Origin: Gammaproteobacteria bacterium
GTDB lineage: Bacteria; Gemmatimonadota; Gemmatimonadetes; Longimicrobiales; Gaopeijiaceae
Reading direction: 5' to 3'
DNA length: 64,000 nt
Assembly: GCA_028819075.1 (NCBI GenBank)
Contig: JAPPMM010000038.1
Coordinates: 62,001 to 126,000, forward strand
Below the pieces are notes generated by a model. It did not search any database. It was not told where the DNA came from and worked only from the letters and a program-made list of their open reading frames with translations. Shown here one piece after another: positions 54,222 through 63,256 of this stretch (positions within the stretch are counted from its first letter, which is position 1; each line of letters opens with the position of its first letter). Position numbers and translations under genes: made by a program.

Positions 54222-55267
54222 GAATCGCGACGGTGCTCGTCAGTCTGGCCGCGGCGCTGGCCATCGCCGGATGCGCCGATCCCGCGCCGGCCACCTCGGT
54301 GGAGGGTCCCCTGGAGGGCTGCCCCGACTCCGGCGCAGGCACAACCATCGGGGGCTTCGCGGGCGGCAGCGATGCCACCGCGTCTCCCGTCCGCCGGCTC
54401 GTGCTCATGGGAGGCGGCCCGGAGGAGGACGGCGCCGCGCGCCGTTTCGTCGAGGCGGCCGCCGGGGGCGATGTCGTCGTGTTGCGCGCGACCGGATCGC
54501 TGACCAGCTATCCGGACTACTTCTCGGCCGAGTTGAGTCCCAGCCCGCGCCCGGCCTCGGTGGTCACGATCCGCACCGACACGCCACCGCTGGCGGACCA
54601 CCCGAGCGTCCTTTGCCGCCTCGACAGAGCGGAAGCGATATGGCTCGCGGGCGGAAGCCAGTGGGACTATCTGGGGCGATGGCCGCATCCGGTCCACGTC
54701 GCCATCAGGGAAGCGTGGCGTCGCGGCGCGGCCATGGGCGGAACAAGTGCGGGGGCGGTTTCGATGGGCGAGGCCGCATTCGATGCCCGGCACGGTACCG
54801 TCACATCGGCCGAGGCCCTGGCGGACCCGGCGGACGTCGCGGTCAGCGTCGGGCCATCCAACATGCCCCAGCCCGAGCTTCGCAACATGATCGTGGACTC
54901 CCACTTCACGGAACGCTCCCGCGAGGGGCGGCTGCTCGCGTTCCTCGGGCGCCTGCTGGCTCAGCACCGCTCGGGTTCGTTCGTCGGGATCGGGATCGAC
55001 GAGGGGGCCGCGCTGGAGATCGAGGACGACAGCTACCGGGTGTCCTCGGCGCGAGGCGGCGCGGTCTGGATGTACGAGGCGACGGGTCCCGCCGTCGCTC
55101 AGCCGGGCAGACCACTCTCGCTGGACGGCATACACCGCGTGCGGCTGGCGGACGGAGCCTCGGGCCGCTGGCCCTTCCTGTTCGAGGAGGCGGAGGGCGT
55201 TCAGGAGCTCGTGGTGGAGGAGGGGGTGGTCCGCGTCGATGCGGGGAGCGGCGCGGGAGCGGGCTGA
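54218..55267 (+). CDS. cyanophycinase/S51-like lipoprotein, coupled to MerB-like gene
   Basis: A 349-residue exported protein with a lipobox (ALAIAGCADP). The core resembles the S51 peptidase family (peptidase E/cyanophycinase): LVLMGGGPEEDG, WLAGGSQWDYLG, the nucleophile in MGGTSAGAVSMGE, and NMIVDSHFTERSREGRLLAF and IGIDEGAAL, which match cyanophycinase closely. The ATG at 54218 overlaps the UGA stop of the MerB-like gene as ATGA. The frame upstream of 54218 is open for another ~260 codons but is a shadow. It would hydrolyse beta-aspartyl or other acidic peptides outside the cytoplasm. How this relates to an organomercurial lyase is unclear. The stop abuts the stop of the convergent aminotransferase. 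Confidence 0.88.
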   Translation: MRIATVLVSLAAALAIAGCADPAPATSVEGPLEGCPDSGAGTTIGGFAGGSDATASPVRRLVLMGGGPEEDGAARRFVEAAAGGDVVVLRATGSLTSYPDYFSAELSPSPRPASVVTIRTDTPPLADHPSVLCRLDRAEAIWLAGGSQWDYLGRWPHPVHVAIREAWRRGAAMGGTSAGAVSMGEAAFDARHGTVTSAEALADPADVAVSVGPSNMPQPELRNMIVDSHFTERSREGRLLAFLGRLLAQHRSGSFVGIGIDEGAALEIEDDSYRVSSARGGAVWMYEATGPAVAQPGRPLSLDGIHRVRLADGASGRWPFLFEEAEGVQELVVEEGVVRVDAGSGAGAG

Positions 55268-56557
55268 TCAGTCGGCCTGTCTCCCCGCCTCCACCCGCGC
55301 GCAGGCCCGGCCCAGCCGCTCCATCCCTTCCGCCACCTCCTGCCGGGTGATCAGCATGGATGGGCCTATGCGGATTACGTGCCCCCCCATGCCCCCGAGG
55401 CCGATGAGCACGCCCTCCTCGCGCGCGGCCTCCAGAAGCGCCTTGCCGAGCCTGGCGCTGCGCTTCTTGGTGCCCGGATCTTCCACCAGCTCCAGGGCGA
55501 TCATGAGCCCCATTCCGCGCACGTCGCCGATCCACGGGTAGTCGCGCTGGAGCGCTTCCAGCCCTTCGCGCATCTGGCGTCCACGCGCGGCGGAGCGGGC
55601 GGGGGTGTTTTCCTCGACCATCACGTCCATGGTCGCCCGCGCGGCCACCATGGACACCGGGCTGCCCCCGTAGGTGGAGAAGGTGAGGCCCGTCCAGGCC
55701 GCAGCGATCTCCTCGCGGGCCAGCGTGCCGCCCACGGGGAAGCCGTTCGCCACCCCCTTTGCGACCACCATGATGTCCGGCTCGACCTCCCAGTGCTCGA
55801 TGCCGAACCAGCGGTTGCCGGTGCGCCCCAGCCCGGCCTGGACTTCGTCGCAGATGAACACGCCTCCGTACGCGCGGATCACCTCGGCCGCGCGCTTGTG
55901 GTATCCCGGCGGCGGTACGATGTAGCCTCCCACCCCCTGGATGGTCTCGGCGAGGAGGGCGGCGGGCCGCCCGGTGGTCGTCGTCTCGATGACCTCGACC
56001 AGCTCGTCGATGTAGCGGTCGACGTTGTCGCCGTCGGCATGCCGGTAGGGATACGGCGCGATGGCGTGCCGGATCGGGGCCATCGCGGGAAGCGGCTTCC
56101 ACTGGGCCTGGCCGGTCAGGCTCGTCGCCAGCGTGCTGCGCCCGGAATAGCCGAGCCGCAGGCCGATGATCTCGCTGCGCCGGGTATGCATCTGGGCCAG
56201 CATGACCGCGGTCTCGATGGCCTCGGTGCCGCTGTTGGTGAACATGACCTGGTCGAGGCCGGCGGGGGCGAGACCGGTGAGCCGCTCGGCCGCGGCCACG
56301 TAGGGCTCCGTCACATAGAGGTTCGAGGTGTGGCCCAGGCGCGCGACCTGGTCCTGCACGGCCTCGACGACCCGCGGATGACAGTGCCCGATCGAGGTGG
56401 TGAGGATGCCGGCGAACAGGTCGAGGTATTCACGCCCATCGGCGCCCGTGGCCCGCACGCCCTCTGCCTCCACGAGCACTAGGGGCTCGTCGTACAACGG
56501 CTTTACGCAGGGGAAGATGGAGGCGCGCTGGCGCTCGATCAGTTCCCGCGTTACCAC
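55268..56557 (-). CDS. class III aminotransferase (AGXT2/GabT-like)
   Basis: A 429-residue PLP-dependent aminotransferase of class III: N-terminal DGREYLDLFAGILTTSIGHCHP, substrate/PLP motif FTNSGTEAIETAV, the conserved FICDEVQAGLGRTG segment, and the PLP-binding Lys in MVVAKGVANGFPVGG. Members transfer the amino group from beta-alanine, GABA, beta-aminoisobutyrate or alanine to a 2-oxoacid. The GTG at 56557 overlaps the end of the semialdehyde dehydrogenase gene by 7 nt, so the two are one operon; with an MmsA-type dehydrogenase the substrates beta-alanine or 3-aminoisobutyrate are sensible. Confidence 0.93.
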   Translation of the reverse strand: MVTRELIERQRASIFPCVKPLYDEPLVLVEAEGVRATGADGREYLDLFAGILTTSIGHCHPRVVEAVQDQVARLGHTSNLYVTEPYVAAAERLTGLAPAGLDQVMFTNSGTEAIETAVMLAQMHTRRSEIIGLRLGYSGRSTLATSLTGQAQWKPLPAMAPIRHAIAPYPYRHADGDNVDRYIDELVEVIETTTTGRPAALLAETIQGVGGYIVPPPGYHKRAAEVIRAYGGVFICDEVQAGLGRTGNRWFGIEHWEVEPDIMVVAKGVANGFPVGGTLAREEIAAAWTGLTFSTYGGSPVSMVAARATMDVMVEENTPARSAARGRQMREGLEALQRDYPWIGDVRGMGLMIALELVEDPGTKKRSARLGKALLEAAREEGVLIGLGGMGGHVIRIGPSMLITRQEVAEGMERLGRACARVEAGRQAD

Positions 56558-58029
56558 CGCGTGATCACCACGCGCTTGTCGGTGAAGAACTCGACGGAGT
56601 CGCGGCCCTGGGCCTTGAGGTCGCCGAAGAAGGAGCCGCGCGACCCGCCGAAGGGGAAGAAGGCCATCGGCGCCGCCACGCCGATGTTGACGCCGATCAT
56701 GCTGATGCCGGCGTGGTAGCGGAACTCGCGCGCCGCGCGCCCGCTCGTCGTGAAGATCGAGGTGGCGTTGCCGTACTCGCTCCGGTGCATGAGCTCGATG
56801 GCGTCCTCCACGGAATCGGCCTTGGACATCCCCATCACCGGCCCGAATATCTCGTCCTTGCCGATGGCCATGTCGGGATGCACGTCCTCGAAGATGGTCG
56901 GGCCGACCCAGTTGCCGTCGGGGTAACCGGGCACCCGCGCGCCGCGCCCGTCCATCACCAGCGAGGCGCCGTCCTTCACGCCGCTGTCGATGTAGCCCAT
57001 CACCCGGTCGCGGTGGCGGGCGGAGATCACCGGCCCCATGTCCACCCCGTCCTCGAGCCCGTTGCCCACGCGCAGCGACGCCGAGCGGTCGAGAATCCGC
57101 TCGCGGATGTTCGCGTAGGCGTCGGCCACCCCCACCACGACGCTGCCCGCCAGGCAGCGCTGCCCCGCCGAGCCGAAGATCGACGACACCACCGCGTCCG
57201 CCACCAGGTCGTAGTCCGCGTCCGGGAGCACGATCATGTGGTTCTTGGCCCCGCCGAGCGCCTGCACGCGCTTGCCGGCCGCGCCGGCCTTCCGGTACAG
57301 GATGCGCGCCACCTCGCTCGATCCCACGAAGGAGACCCCGGCGATGCCGGGATGCTCGAGCAGGGCGGTCACGGCCTCACGGTCCCCGTGCACGACGTTG
57401 AGGACGCCGGGGGGCAGCCCGGCCTGCTCGGCCAGGTCGACCACCCGCTGGTGTGTGATCGGATCCTGCTCGCTGGGCTTGAGCACCACCGTGTTGCCCG
57501 CGGCCACGGCGTACGGCCAGAACCAGAGCGGGATCATCACGGGGAAGTTGTACGGGGAGACCACGGCGAAGACGCCCAGCGGCTGCCGGATGGCCTCGCA
57601 GTCGATGCCCGGGGCCACGTCCTCGAGCACGTCGCCCATCATCAGCGTGGGGATGCCGCAGGCGTGTTCGACGTTCTCGATGCCCCGCTGCAGCTCGCCC
57701 CTGCACTCGTCCAGGTTCTTCCCGTGTTCGATGACCAGGGAGCGGGCCAGCGACTCCTTGTGCTCTTCGAGGAGATGCTTCAGGCGGAAGAACACTCGCG
57801 CCCGCTCGACCGGAGGGGTGCGGCGCCATGCCGGGAACGCAGCCGTGGCCGCGGCCACGGCGGTGTCCACGTCCGCTCCCGTGGAAAGCGGCACCCGTCC
57901 CAGCGGCTCACCGGTGGTGGGATTGGTTACCGGCAGCGACCCGGTGCCCGACGGTGCCGTCCACCGGCCCGCGACATAGTTGGAGATGGGCCGGGGGGAG
58001 GCGTCGATGGAGGCGGTATCGGCGGACAT
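56551..58029 (-). CDS. mmsA: CoA-acylating methylmalonate-semialdehyde dehydrogenase
   Basis: A 492-residue aldehyde dehydrogenase of the methylmalonate/malonate-semialdehyde type. Seen: VVSPYNFPVMIPLWFWPYAVAAGN, the Rossmann/NAD segment KPSEQDPITHQ, VSFVGSSEVARILYRK, GAKNHMIVLPDAD, and the catalytic Cys in GSAGQRCLAGS. The family oxidises malonate or methylmalonate semialdehyde to acetyl- or propionyl-CoA. The ATG at 58029 opens the conserved part; the longer frame adds 15 residues. Overlaps the aminotransferase downstream by 7 nt; together they form a plausible beta-alanine or valine-derived amino acid degradation operon. Confidence 0.93.
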   Translation of the reverse strand: MSADTASIDASPRPISNYVAGRWTAPSGTGSLPVTNPTTGEPLGRVPLSTGADVDTAVAAATAAFPAWRRTPPVERARVFFRLKHLLEEHKESLARSLVIEHGKNLDECRGELQRGIENVEHACGIPTLMMGDVLEDVAPGIDCEAIRQPLGVFAVVSPYNFPVMIPLWFWPYAVAAGNTVVLKPSEQDPITHQRVVDLAEQAGLPPGVLNVVHGDREAVTALLEHPGIAGVSFVGSSEVARILYRKAGAAGKRVQALGGAKNHMIVLPDADYDLVADAVVSSIFGSAGQRCLAGSVVVGVADAYANIRERILDRSASLRVGNGLEDGVDMGPVISARHRDRVMGYIDSGVKDGASLVMDGRGARVPGYPDGNWVGPTIFEDVHPDMAIGKDEIFGPVMGMSKADSVEDAIELMHRSEYGNATSIFTTSGRAAREFRYHAGISMIGVNIGVAAPMAFFPFGGSRGSFFGDLKAQGRDSVEFFTDKRVVITRW

Positions 58030-58241
58030 GGCGTCAACTCCCGCAGATGGCGGCAGGGAGGGGCAGGGCGGCAACCTCAGGCCGAAGAATCGCTCTCAAC
58101 CCAAGGTCGAAGGATGGCTCTGAAGTGTCCCATCAGCGCCCTTCCGGGTCAAGGGATCCGGGACCGCAAAGTCGTTGCCCGGCGGGACGCCGTCGGGCCA
58201 TCTTCCTCAAGCAAACCATTTCCCCGCATCGGAGGAAGGCC

Positions 58242-60671
58242 ATGCGGCCGCCAAGAGTGCATCCGACACAACTCGGGATGTCGAGTCTGTTCCTGATTCT
58301 GGCTCCTTTCCTTCTTGCTCTGGCTCCGATCTCCGGTATTGCGCAGGAGGCGCCGCGCGCGCTGACGGCCGAGGACTATGCCCGGGCCGAGCGCCACCTC
58401 GGAGCGAACATGAACCCGCTGGTGTTCAACGGCGCGGTCGATCCCGAGTGGATGCCGGACGGACGCTTCTGGTACCGGAACCAGACCCCGCAGGGCAGCG
58501 AGTACGTGATGGTCGATCCCGGTGCGGGCACCCGCCAACCCGCTTTCGACCACGCGCGGATGGCGAACGCGCTCTCGGGAGTGGCGGGCGCGGGCGCGAC
58601 GGCGGCGGGCCTGCCGGGTGGGCAGTTCATCCCCGGGGCGGCGGTGGTGCTCTTCGCGCCCGAAGGGGACGATTTCAGCGAGGAGGGGCGCGCCTTCCGC
58701 TGCAGCACGATCGGCTACCGCTGCGAGGAACTGGAGGGCTCTCCGGAACAGCGCCGGGCCAACTACATGGCGATCTCCATGGGCTTCGAGGCGGCCTTCC
58801 GCCGCTCCGCCGGCGTCGTCTCGCCCGATCAGGGGCGCGAGGCGTTCATCCGCGACCACAACCTGTGGGTGCGCGGGACCGACACCGGGGAGGAGACGCA
58901 GCTGACCTTCGACGGCGAAGAGGACTTCGGCTACGCGACCAACAACGCGGGCTGGGTGCGGAGCCCCCGGCCGGTCCTGCGCTGGTCTCCCGACGGACGC
59001 AAGATCGCCACCTTCCAGCACGACGCGCGCGGCGTGGGCATGATGTACATGGTGAACACCCAAGTGGGCCATCCCGAGCTGGACGCCTGGCGCTATCCCC
59101 TGCCCGAGGACTCGGTCATCTTCCGCATCCACCGGGTGGTGCTGGACCTGGACGCGCCCGCCGACTCACGCCTGGTGCGCTTCGACATGCCCCCGGACCA
59201 GCACCGCTCCACGGTGTGCGACCATGTCGCCTGTGGAGGCACCTTCGCGGACGTAGAATGGAGCGACGACGCCACCCAGGTCGCCTTCGTGTCGAGTTCC
59301 CGCGACCACAAGGTGGCCACGCTGCGCATCGCCGACGCCGGCACCGGCGAGGTTCGGGATGTCCTGGAGGAGCGGGTGGAGACCTTCTTCGAGTCCGGAG
59401 ACGGGTCGCACAACTGGCGCGTCCTGGAGGAGAGCGGCGAGGTCATCTGGTTTTCCCGGCGCGACAACTGGAGCCATCTCTACCTGTACGACCTGGAATC
59501 GGGCGACGTGAAGCGGCAGATCACCTCCGGGGAGTGGAACGTCCTGGAAGTGCTTGAGATCGATACCGACGCGCGCACCGTGCTCTTTATCGGCAACGAG
59601 CGCGAGGACGGGGATCCCTATTTCCGCTACCTCTACCAGATCGGGCTGGACGGCGGCGACGTGCGGCTGCTCACCCCGGACAGCGCCGACCACACCATCT
59701 CGCGCTCCCCCGACGGCGAGTACTTCGTCGACAGCTGGTCGACGCCCGTGACCCCGCCTGTGAGCGTCGTGCGCGACATGAGCGGGGAGGTCGTGGTGGA
59801 GCTCGAACGGGCCGACGTTTCCGCCCTGCAGGCAGCCGGCTGGCAGCCCCCCATCCCCTTCGAAGTGAAGGCGCGCGACGGCGTCACCGATCTCTACGGG
59901 CTCATGTTCCGCCCCTCCAACTTCGATCCTTCGATGGAATACCCGATCGTCAACTACCTCTACCCCGGGCCGCAGAGCGGCAGCGTCGGGAGCCGCAGTT
60001 TCCGCGCCGCGCACCGGGATCTGCAGGCGATCGCGGAGCTGGGATTCGTGGTGGTGGAGCTCGACGCCATGGGCACGCCCATGCGCTCTCGGAGTTTCCA
60101 CGAGGCGTACTACGGCAACATGGGCGACAACGGCCTCCCCGATCAGATCACCGGAATCCAGCAGCTCGCCGAGCGGCACGAGTGGATGGACATCGACCGG
60201 GTCGGAATCTTCGGGCACTCCGGGGGCGGCTTCGCGTCCACGGCCGGCATCCTGCGCTATCCGGAGTTCTACAAGGTGGCGGTGTCACAGGCCGGAAACC
60301 ACGACAACCGCAACTACGAGGACGACTGGGGCGAGAAGTGGCAGGGGCTGCTCGAGGAATACGACGACGGCACCACCAACTACGACAACCAGGCGAACCA
60401 GTTGGTGGCGGGGAATCTGCAAGGCAAGCTGCTCATCGCCCACGGCACGATGGACACCAACGTGCCGCACTCGAACACCATGCTTGTGGTGGATGCGCTC
60501 ATCGCCGCGAACAAGGACTTCGACCTGGTGCTGTTCCCGAACCGGGGTCACGGATTCGGCAACGAGCCCTACATGATGCGCAAGCGCTGGGACTACTTCG
60601 TGCGCCATCTCATGGGAGCGGAGCCGCCCGCGAACTACGAGTTCGGGCAGCTGCGGCGTCCGTTGGGGTGA
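58242..60671 (+). CDS. secreted S9-family peptidase (dipeptidyl-peptidase IV-like)
   Basis: An 809-residue exported peptidase. Signal peptide (LALAPISGIAQ) is followed by a DPP IV-type N-terminal propeller (about 35-560; RWSPDGRKIATFQHDARG, VEWSDDATQVAFVS) and a C-terminal alpha/beta-hydrolase (about 580-809). Catalytic Ser660 lies in GHSGGGFAS, with Asp in HGTMDTNVPHSNT and His in NRGHGFGNEPY. It cleaves dipeptides, often after Pro, from peptide N-termini. GGAGGAAGG stands before the ATG at 58242. Distinct from the S9 enzyme at 39589-41628, which has an acylaminoacyl-peptidase-like build. Convergent with the tlpA-like gene, 3 bp between the stops. Confidence 0.94.
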   Translation: MRPPRVHPTQLGMSSLFLILAPFLLALAPISGIAQEAPRALTAEDYARAERHLGANMNPLVFNGAVDPEWMPDGRFWYRNQTPQGSEYVMVDPGAGTRQPAFDHARMANALSGVAGAGATAAGLPGGQFIPGAAVVLFAPEGDDFSEEGRAFRCSTIGYRCEELEGSPEQRRANYMAISMGFEAAFRRSAGVVSPDQGREAFIRDHNLWVRGTDTGEETQLTFDGEEDFGYATNNAGWVRSPRPVLRWSPDGRKIATFQHDARGVGMMYMVNTQVGHPELDAWRYPLPEDSVIFRIHRVVLDLDAPADSRLVRFDMPPDQHRSTVCDHVACGGTFADVEWSDDATQVAFVSSSRDHKVATLRIADAGTGEVRDVLEERVETFFESGDGSHNWRVLEESGEVIWFSRRDNWSHLYLYDLESGDVKRQITSGEWNVLEVLEIDTDARTVLFIGNEREDGDPYFRYLYQIGLDGGDVRLLTPDSADHTISRSPDGEYFVDSWSTPVTPPVSVVRDMSGEVVVELERADVSALQAAGWQPPIPFEVKARDGVTDLYGLMFRPSNFDPSMEYPIVNYLYPGPQSGSVGSRSFRAAHRDLQAIAELGFVVVELDAMGTPMRSRSFHEAYYGNMGDNGLPDQITGIQQLAERHEWMDIDRVGIFGHSGGGFASTAGILRYPEFYKVAVSQAGNHDNRNYEDDWGEKWQGLLEEYDDGTTNYDNQANQLVAGNLQGKLLIAHGTMDTNVPHSNTMLVVDALIAANKDFDLVLFPNRGHGFGNEPYMMRKRWDYFVRHLMGAEPPANYEFGQLRRPLG

Positions 60672-60674
60672 AGC

Positions 60675-61217
60675 CTACCTGCCGGTCGATGCCTCCGCCG
60701 CCAGCACGTCGCCCACGGCCTGGACGATGTCCTGCTGAGGGCCGATGCCGGTGTAGGCGACCGTGCCCTCCGCGTCCAGGATGACCACGTAGGCGGTCGC
60801 CGGCGCCAGGAAGGCGCGCGTGGCGTTGCCGCGGGTGTCCCACAGCATCGGGAAGCGGATGGCGTGCCGCTCGAGGTGCCGGCGCACCGCCCGCTGGGTC
60901 TGGGCCACGGCCACCGCGACAGCGAGGAACCCGACCTCGTCGCCGTAGCGTTCGAAGGCGGCGTCCATGCTGGGCTGCAGCGCCTCGCACTGCTCGCACC
61001 AACTGGCCCAGAACTCGAGCAGGAGGGGCCGCTCGCCAACGTAGTCCGCGAGGTTGACGGGTTCCCCGTCGAGGTTCTCGATGGTGGGGGTCGCCGGCGT
61101 CTCGCCCACGGCGATGCCGATCTCGCCCCGTTCCTGCGCGCCCGCGGCGCTGAAGAGCATCACGACGGCGCCGAGCGCCGTCACCGCCGCCAGAAGATTC
61201 CGTCTCACCGTATTCAC
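60675..61217 (-). CDS. TlpA-like periplasmic thioredoxin-fold protein
   Basis: A 180-residue exported thioredoxin-like protein with a signal peptide (AVVMLFSAAGAQ) and the redox motif WASWCEQCEAL, then WDTRGNATRAFLAPATAYVVILD, which is TlpA/AhpC-like. It should transfer reducing power to a periplasmic disulphide partner. The GTG at 61217 overlaps the stop of the CcdA-like gene as GTGA, so the two are coupled: the membrane protein supplies electrons from the cytoplasm. The two follow the FAD-oxidoreductase genes on the same strand. Confidence 0.9.
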   Translation of the reverse strand: MNTVRRNLLAAVTALGAVVMLFSAAGAQERGEIGIAVGETPATPTIENLDGEPVNLADYVGERPLLLEFWASWCEQCEALQPSMDAAFERYGDEVGFLAVAVAVAQTQRAVRRHLERHAIRFPMLWDTRGNATRAFLAPATAYVVILDAEGTVAYTGIGPQQDIVQAVGDVLAAEASTGR

Positions 61218-61942
61218 ATCACCAGTCCCGTTTGAATCAGGTAGTACTCCGCCACACCCAGCATAATGATACCCGCCGCCTTCTTGATCCATACCATCCA
61301 TGCTCCGGACTTGGGCAGCCAGGCAGCGGTGCCCGAGAAGAGCCCGACTGCAACCAGCAGCGAGGTCATCCCCAGCGAGAACACGAAGAGGTAGACGAAC
61401 CCCATGGCGCCGGCCTGGGTCGCCGCCACCCAGGTGAGAACCACGGCGAAGGCGGGGGCGCCGCAGGGTGCGGCCACGATGCCGGAGGTGGCGCCGAGCA
61501 GGAAGACCGCCGGGTAGGACCCGCCGCCCAGCCCTCCCGCCCACTGCAGCAAGCGCTTGGGCGCGCTCACCGGGATCACGTCCAGCATGGCCAGCGCGAA
61601 GATGATGAGCAGGTTGGCGGTGGCGAAGCGCACCCAGGGGTTCGCGCTCACCGTGCCGAAGAGGGTACCGCTCAGCCCTGCCACCAGACCGAGCAGGGCG
61701 TAGAACATCGCGAGCCCCGTCACATAGGTGAGGGTCAGCCCCACGATGCGCGCCCGCGGCGCCTTGTCCCTGGAAGCCCCGGCGATGACCGACGCGGTGA
61801 TGGGGATCATCGGGTAGACGCACGGCGTGAGGCTGGTGAGGACGCCGGCCCAGAAGAGCAGCCCCATGGCCAGCAGGGGGCTCGCGCTCAGGCTCTCGGA
61901 AATGCCTCCGATCTGTGCGGCGGCGGTCCAGATGGCTGACAT
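61214..61942 (-). CDS. CcdA/DsbD-type transmembrane thiol-electron transporter
   Basis: A 242-residue inner-membrane protein with six predicted helices. The two conserved Cys residues are in SLTPCVYPMIPI and VAAPCGAPAF, the redox pair that passes electrons from cytoplasmic thioredoxin to periplasmic partners. Its downstream, coupled gene encodes a TlpA-like thioredoxin, the expected partner. The first ATG (61942) opens the protein; the GlcE-like gene ends 24 bp upstream. Typical length for CcdA. Confidence 0.92.
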   Translation of the reverse strand: MSAIWTAAAQIGGISESLSASPLLAMGLLFWAGVLTSLTPCVYPMIPITASVIAGASRDKAPRARIVGLTLTYVTGLAMFYALLGLVAGLSGTLFGTVSANPWVRFATANLLIIFALAMLDVIPVSAPKRLLQWAGGLGGGSYPAVFLLGATSGIVAAPCGAPAFAVVLTWVAATQAGAMGFVYLFVFSLGMTSLLVAVGLFSGTAAWLPKSGAWMVWIKKAAGIIMLGVAEYYLIQTGLVM

Positions 61943-61966
61943 GGCCGGACTCCCGGGTGCCGCGGG

Positions 61967-63256
61967 CTACGAGGCCGGCCGGGACAGCACCCCGGCGGGA
62001 TCGAAGCTGTCCACGATGCCGCGCGTGACCGCGAGGACGCCCGGAGCGGTGGCGGGTTCGGGGGCGGGCCACCGGGGGATGTTCGCGCGCGAGACCCGGA
62101 AGGTCGCGCCGGCCTCCGCGACGCCGTCACGCAGGCGGTTGAGTGCGTCGAAGGCGGCCGCCGCGGAGGCGCCGGGCCCGCCCACCGTCACCCGCAGCAC
62201 CCCCAGCGACACGTGCGCGGCCACCGTGCCGCACTCCACGGCCGGCTCCACCAGGTCGCCCAGGCGCGAGGGCAGGTGGCTGACGCGCGCCACGGCGGCC
62301 GCGTCGTCCTCGAAGCGCTCCAGCGCCGCGAACCACCGAGCCGATGCCTCGCCCTCCAGGCGCCCGCTGGCGTTCCGTCCCACGCGGGCGTTGAGGATGC
62401 GCTCCGATTCCGCGACCGCCTCGGGCGAGCCGAGCAGGCGCACGGCGACGGTCGGCTCCTCGCCGTGGCCGGCCAGCAGCTCCAGCGCCGGGATGCGCAC
62501 CGGGGCGGTGGCGAGCGAGCGGGCCAGCACCACGGTCAGCGCGAGGCGGGGGGTCTGATAGAGGAGGGTCACATCCCGGACCGGCAACGGGTGCAGGCGC
62601 ACGGTCGCGGAGGTAACGATCCCGAGCCGCCCGCCGCTCCCCACCGCGAGCTTCACCAGGTCGTAGCCGGCGACGTTCTTGACCACCCGCCCGCCCAGCT
62701 CGAGCACGCGCCCGTCGCCGGTCACCAGCGTCAGGCCGAGGACGTGGTCGCGGGGGGTGCCGAACTTGCCCTGCAGCGGCCCGTAAGCCCCGCTCGCCAG
62801 CACGCCTCCAAGGCTCCGCCGGGCCCGCGCGGGCGGGTCGAGGGGGAGCCACTGGCCCTGGTCGCCGGTCAGCCGTTCCAGTTGGCCGAGGGAGACCCCG
62901 GCGTCCGCAGTGAGGGTCAGGTCGGCGGGGTCGTAGGCGTGGACCGTGTCCAGCGCGCGCGTGCTTACCACCAGGTCCACCGGTCCGTCCAGGTAACCGG
63001 GGCGGAGGGAGGTGGCATTGCCGATGAAGCGCACCTGCCGTCCGTCGCGGGACGCGCGCGCCATCAGGTTGCTCAGTTCTCGGACCGTCTGCGGCGCCAC
63101 CACGGGAGCGCCGCCAGCCTCCGTCGCCCGGCCGACCGGCGCAGCTCCGCCGTTCATTGCGCGCGCATCGCCGCGGTTGGCCTCGCCGTCCTCGGGCTCC
63201 TTCCCGCCCTCGTCATCGCGCACCGCGGACGCGTCTTCCAGCGCTTCCACGCTCAT
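61967..63256 (-). CDS. FAD-binding oxidoreductase, GlcE-like subunit of glycolate oxidase type
   Basis: A 429-residue protein with the FAD-binding PCMH fold: VVAPQTVRELSNLMARASRDGRQVRFIGNATSLRPG, LTLTADAGVSLGQLERLTG, LGGVLASGAYGPLQGKFG, and ELGGRVVKNVAGYDLVKLAVGSGGRLGIVTSATVRLHPLP, which match the GlcE subunit of glycolate oxidase. An acidic low-complexity N-terminal tail (about 50 residues) is unlike the usual start. The ATG at 63256 overlaps the stop of the upstream GlcD-like gene as ATGA. The usual third partner (GlcF, iron-sulfur) is not seen in this window. Probable role: oxidation of glycolate or another 2-hydroxy acid. Confidence 0.88.
   Translation of the reverse strand: MSVEALEDASAVRDDEGGKEPEDGEANRGDARAMNGGAAPVGRATEAGGAPVVAPQTVRELSNLMARASRDGRQVRFIGNATSLRPGYLDGPVDLVVSTRALDTVHAYDPADLTLTADAGVSLGQLERLTGDQGQWLPLDPPARARRSLGGVLASGAYGPLQGKFGTPRDHVLGLTLVTGDGRVLELGGRVVKNVAGYDLVKLAVGSGGRLGIVTSATVRLHPLPVRDVTLLYQTPRLALTVVLARSLATAPVRIPALELLAGHGEEPTVAVRLLGSPEAVAESERILNARVGRNASGRLEGEASARWFAALERFEDDAAAVARVSHLPSRLGDLVEPAVECGTVAAHVSLGVLRVTVGGPGASAAAAFDALNRLRDGVAEAGATFRVSRANIPRWPAPEPATAPGVLAVTRGIVDSFDPAGVLSRPAS

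Noticed and set aside
57828..58241. Long upstream extension of the DPP IV-like frame
   Set aside because: It lies opposite the dehydrogenase gene, and a good ribosome site plus signal peptide mark 58242 as the start.
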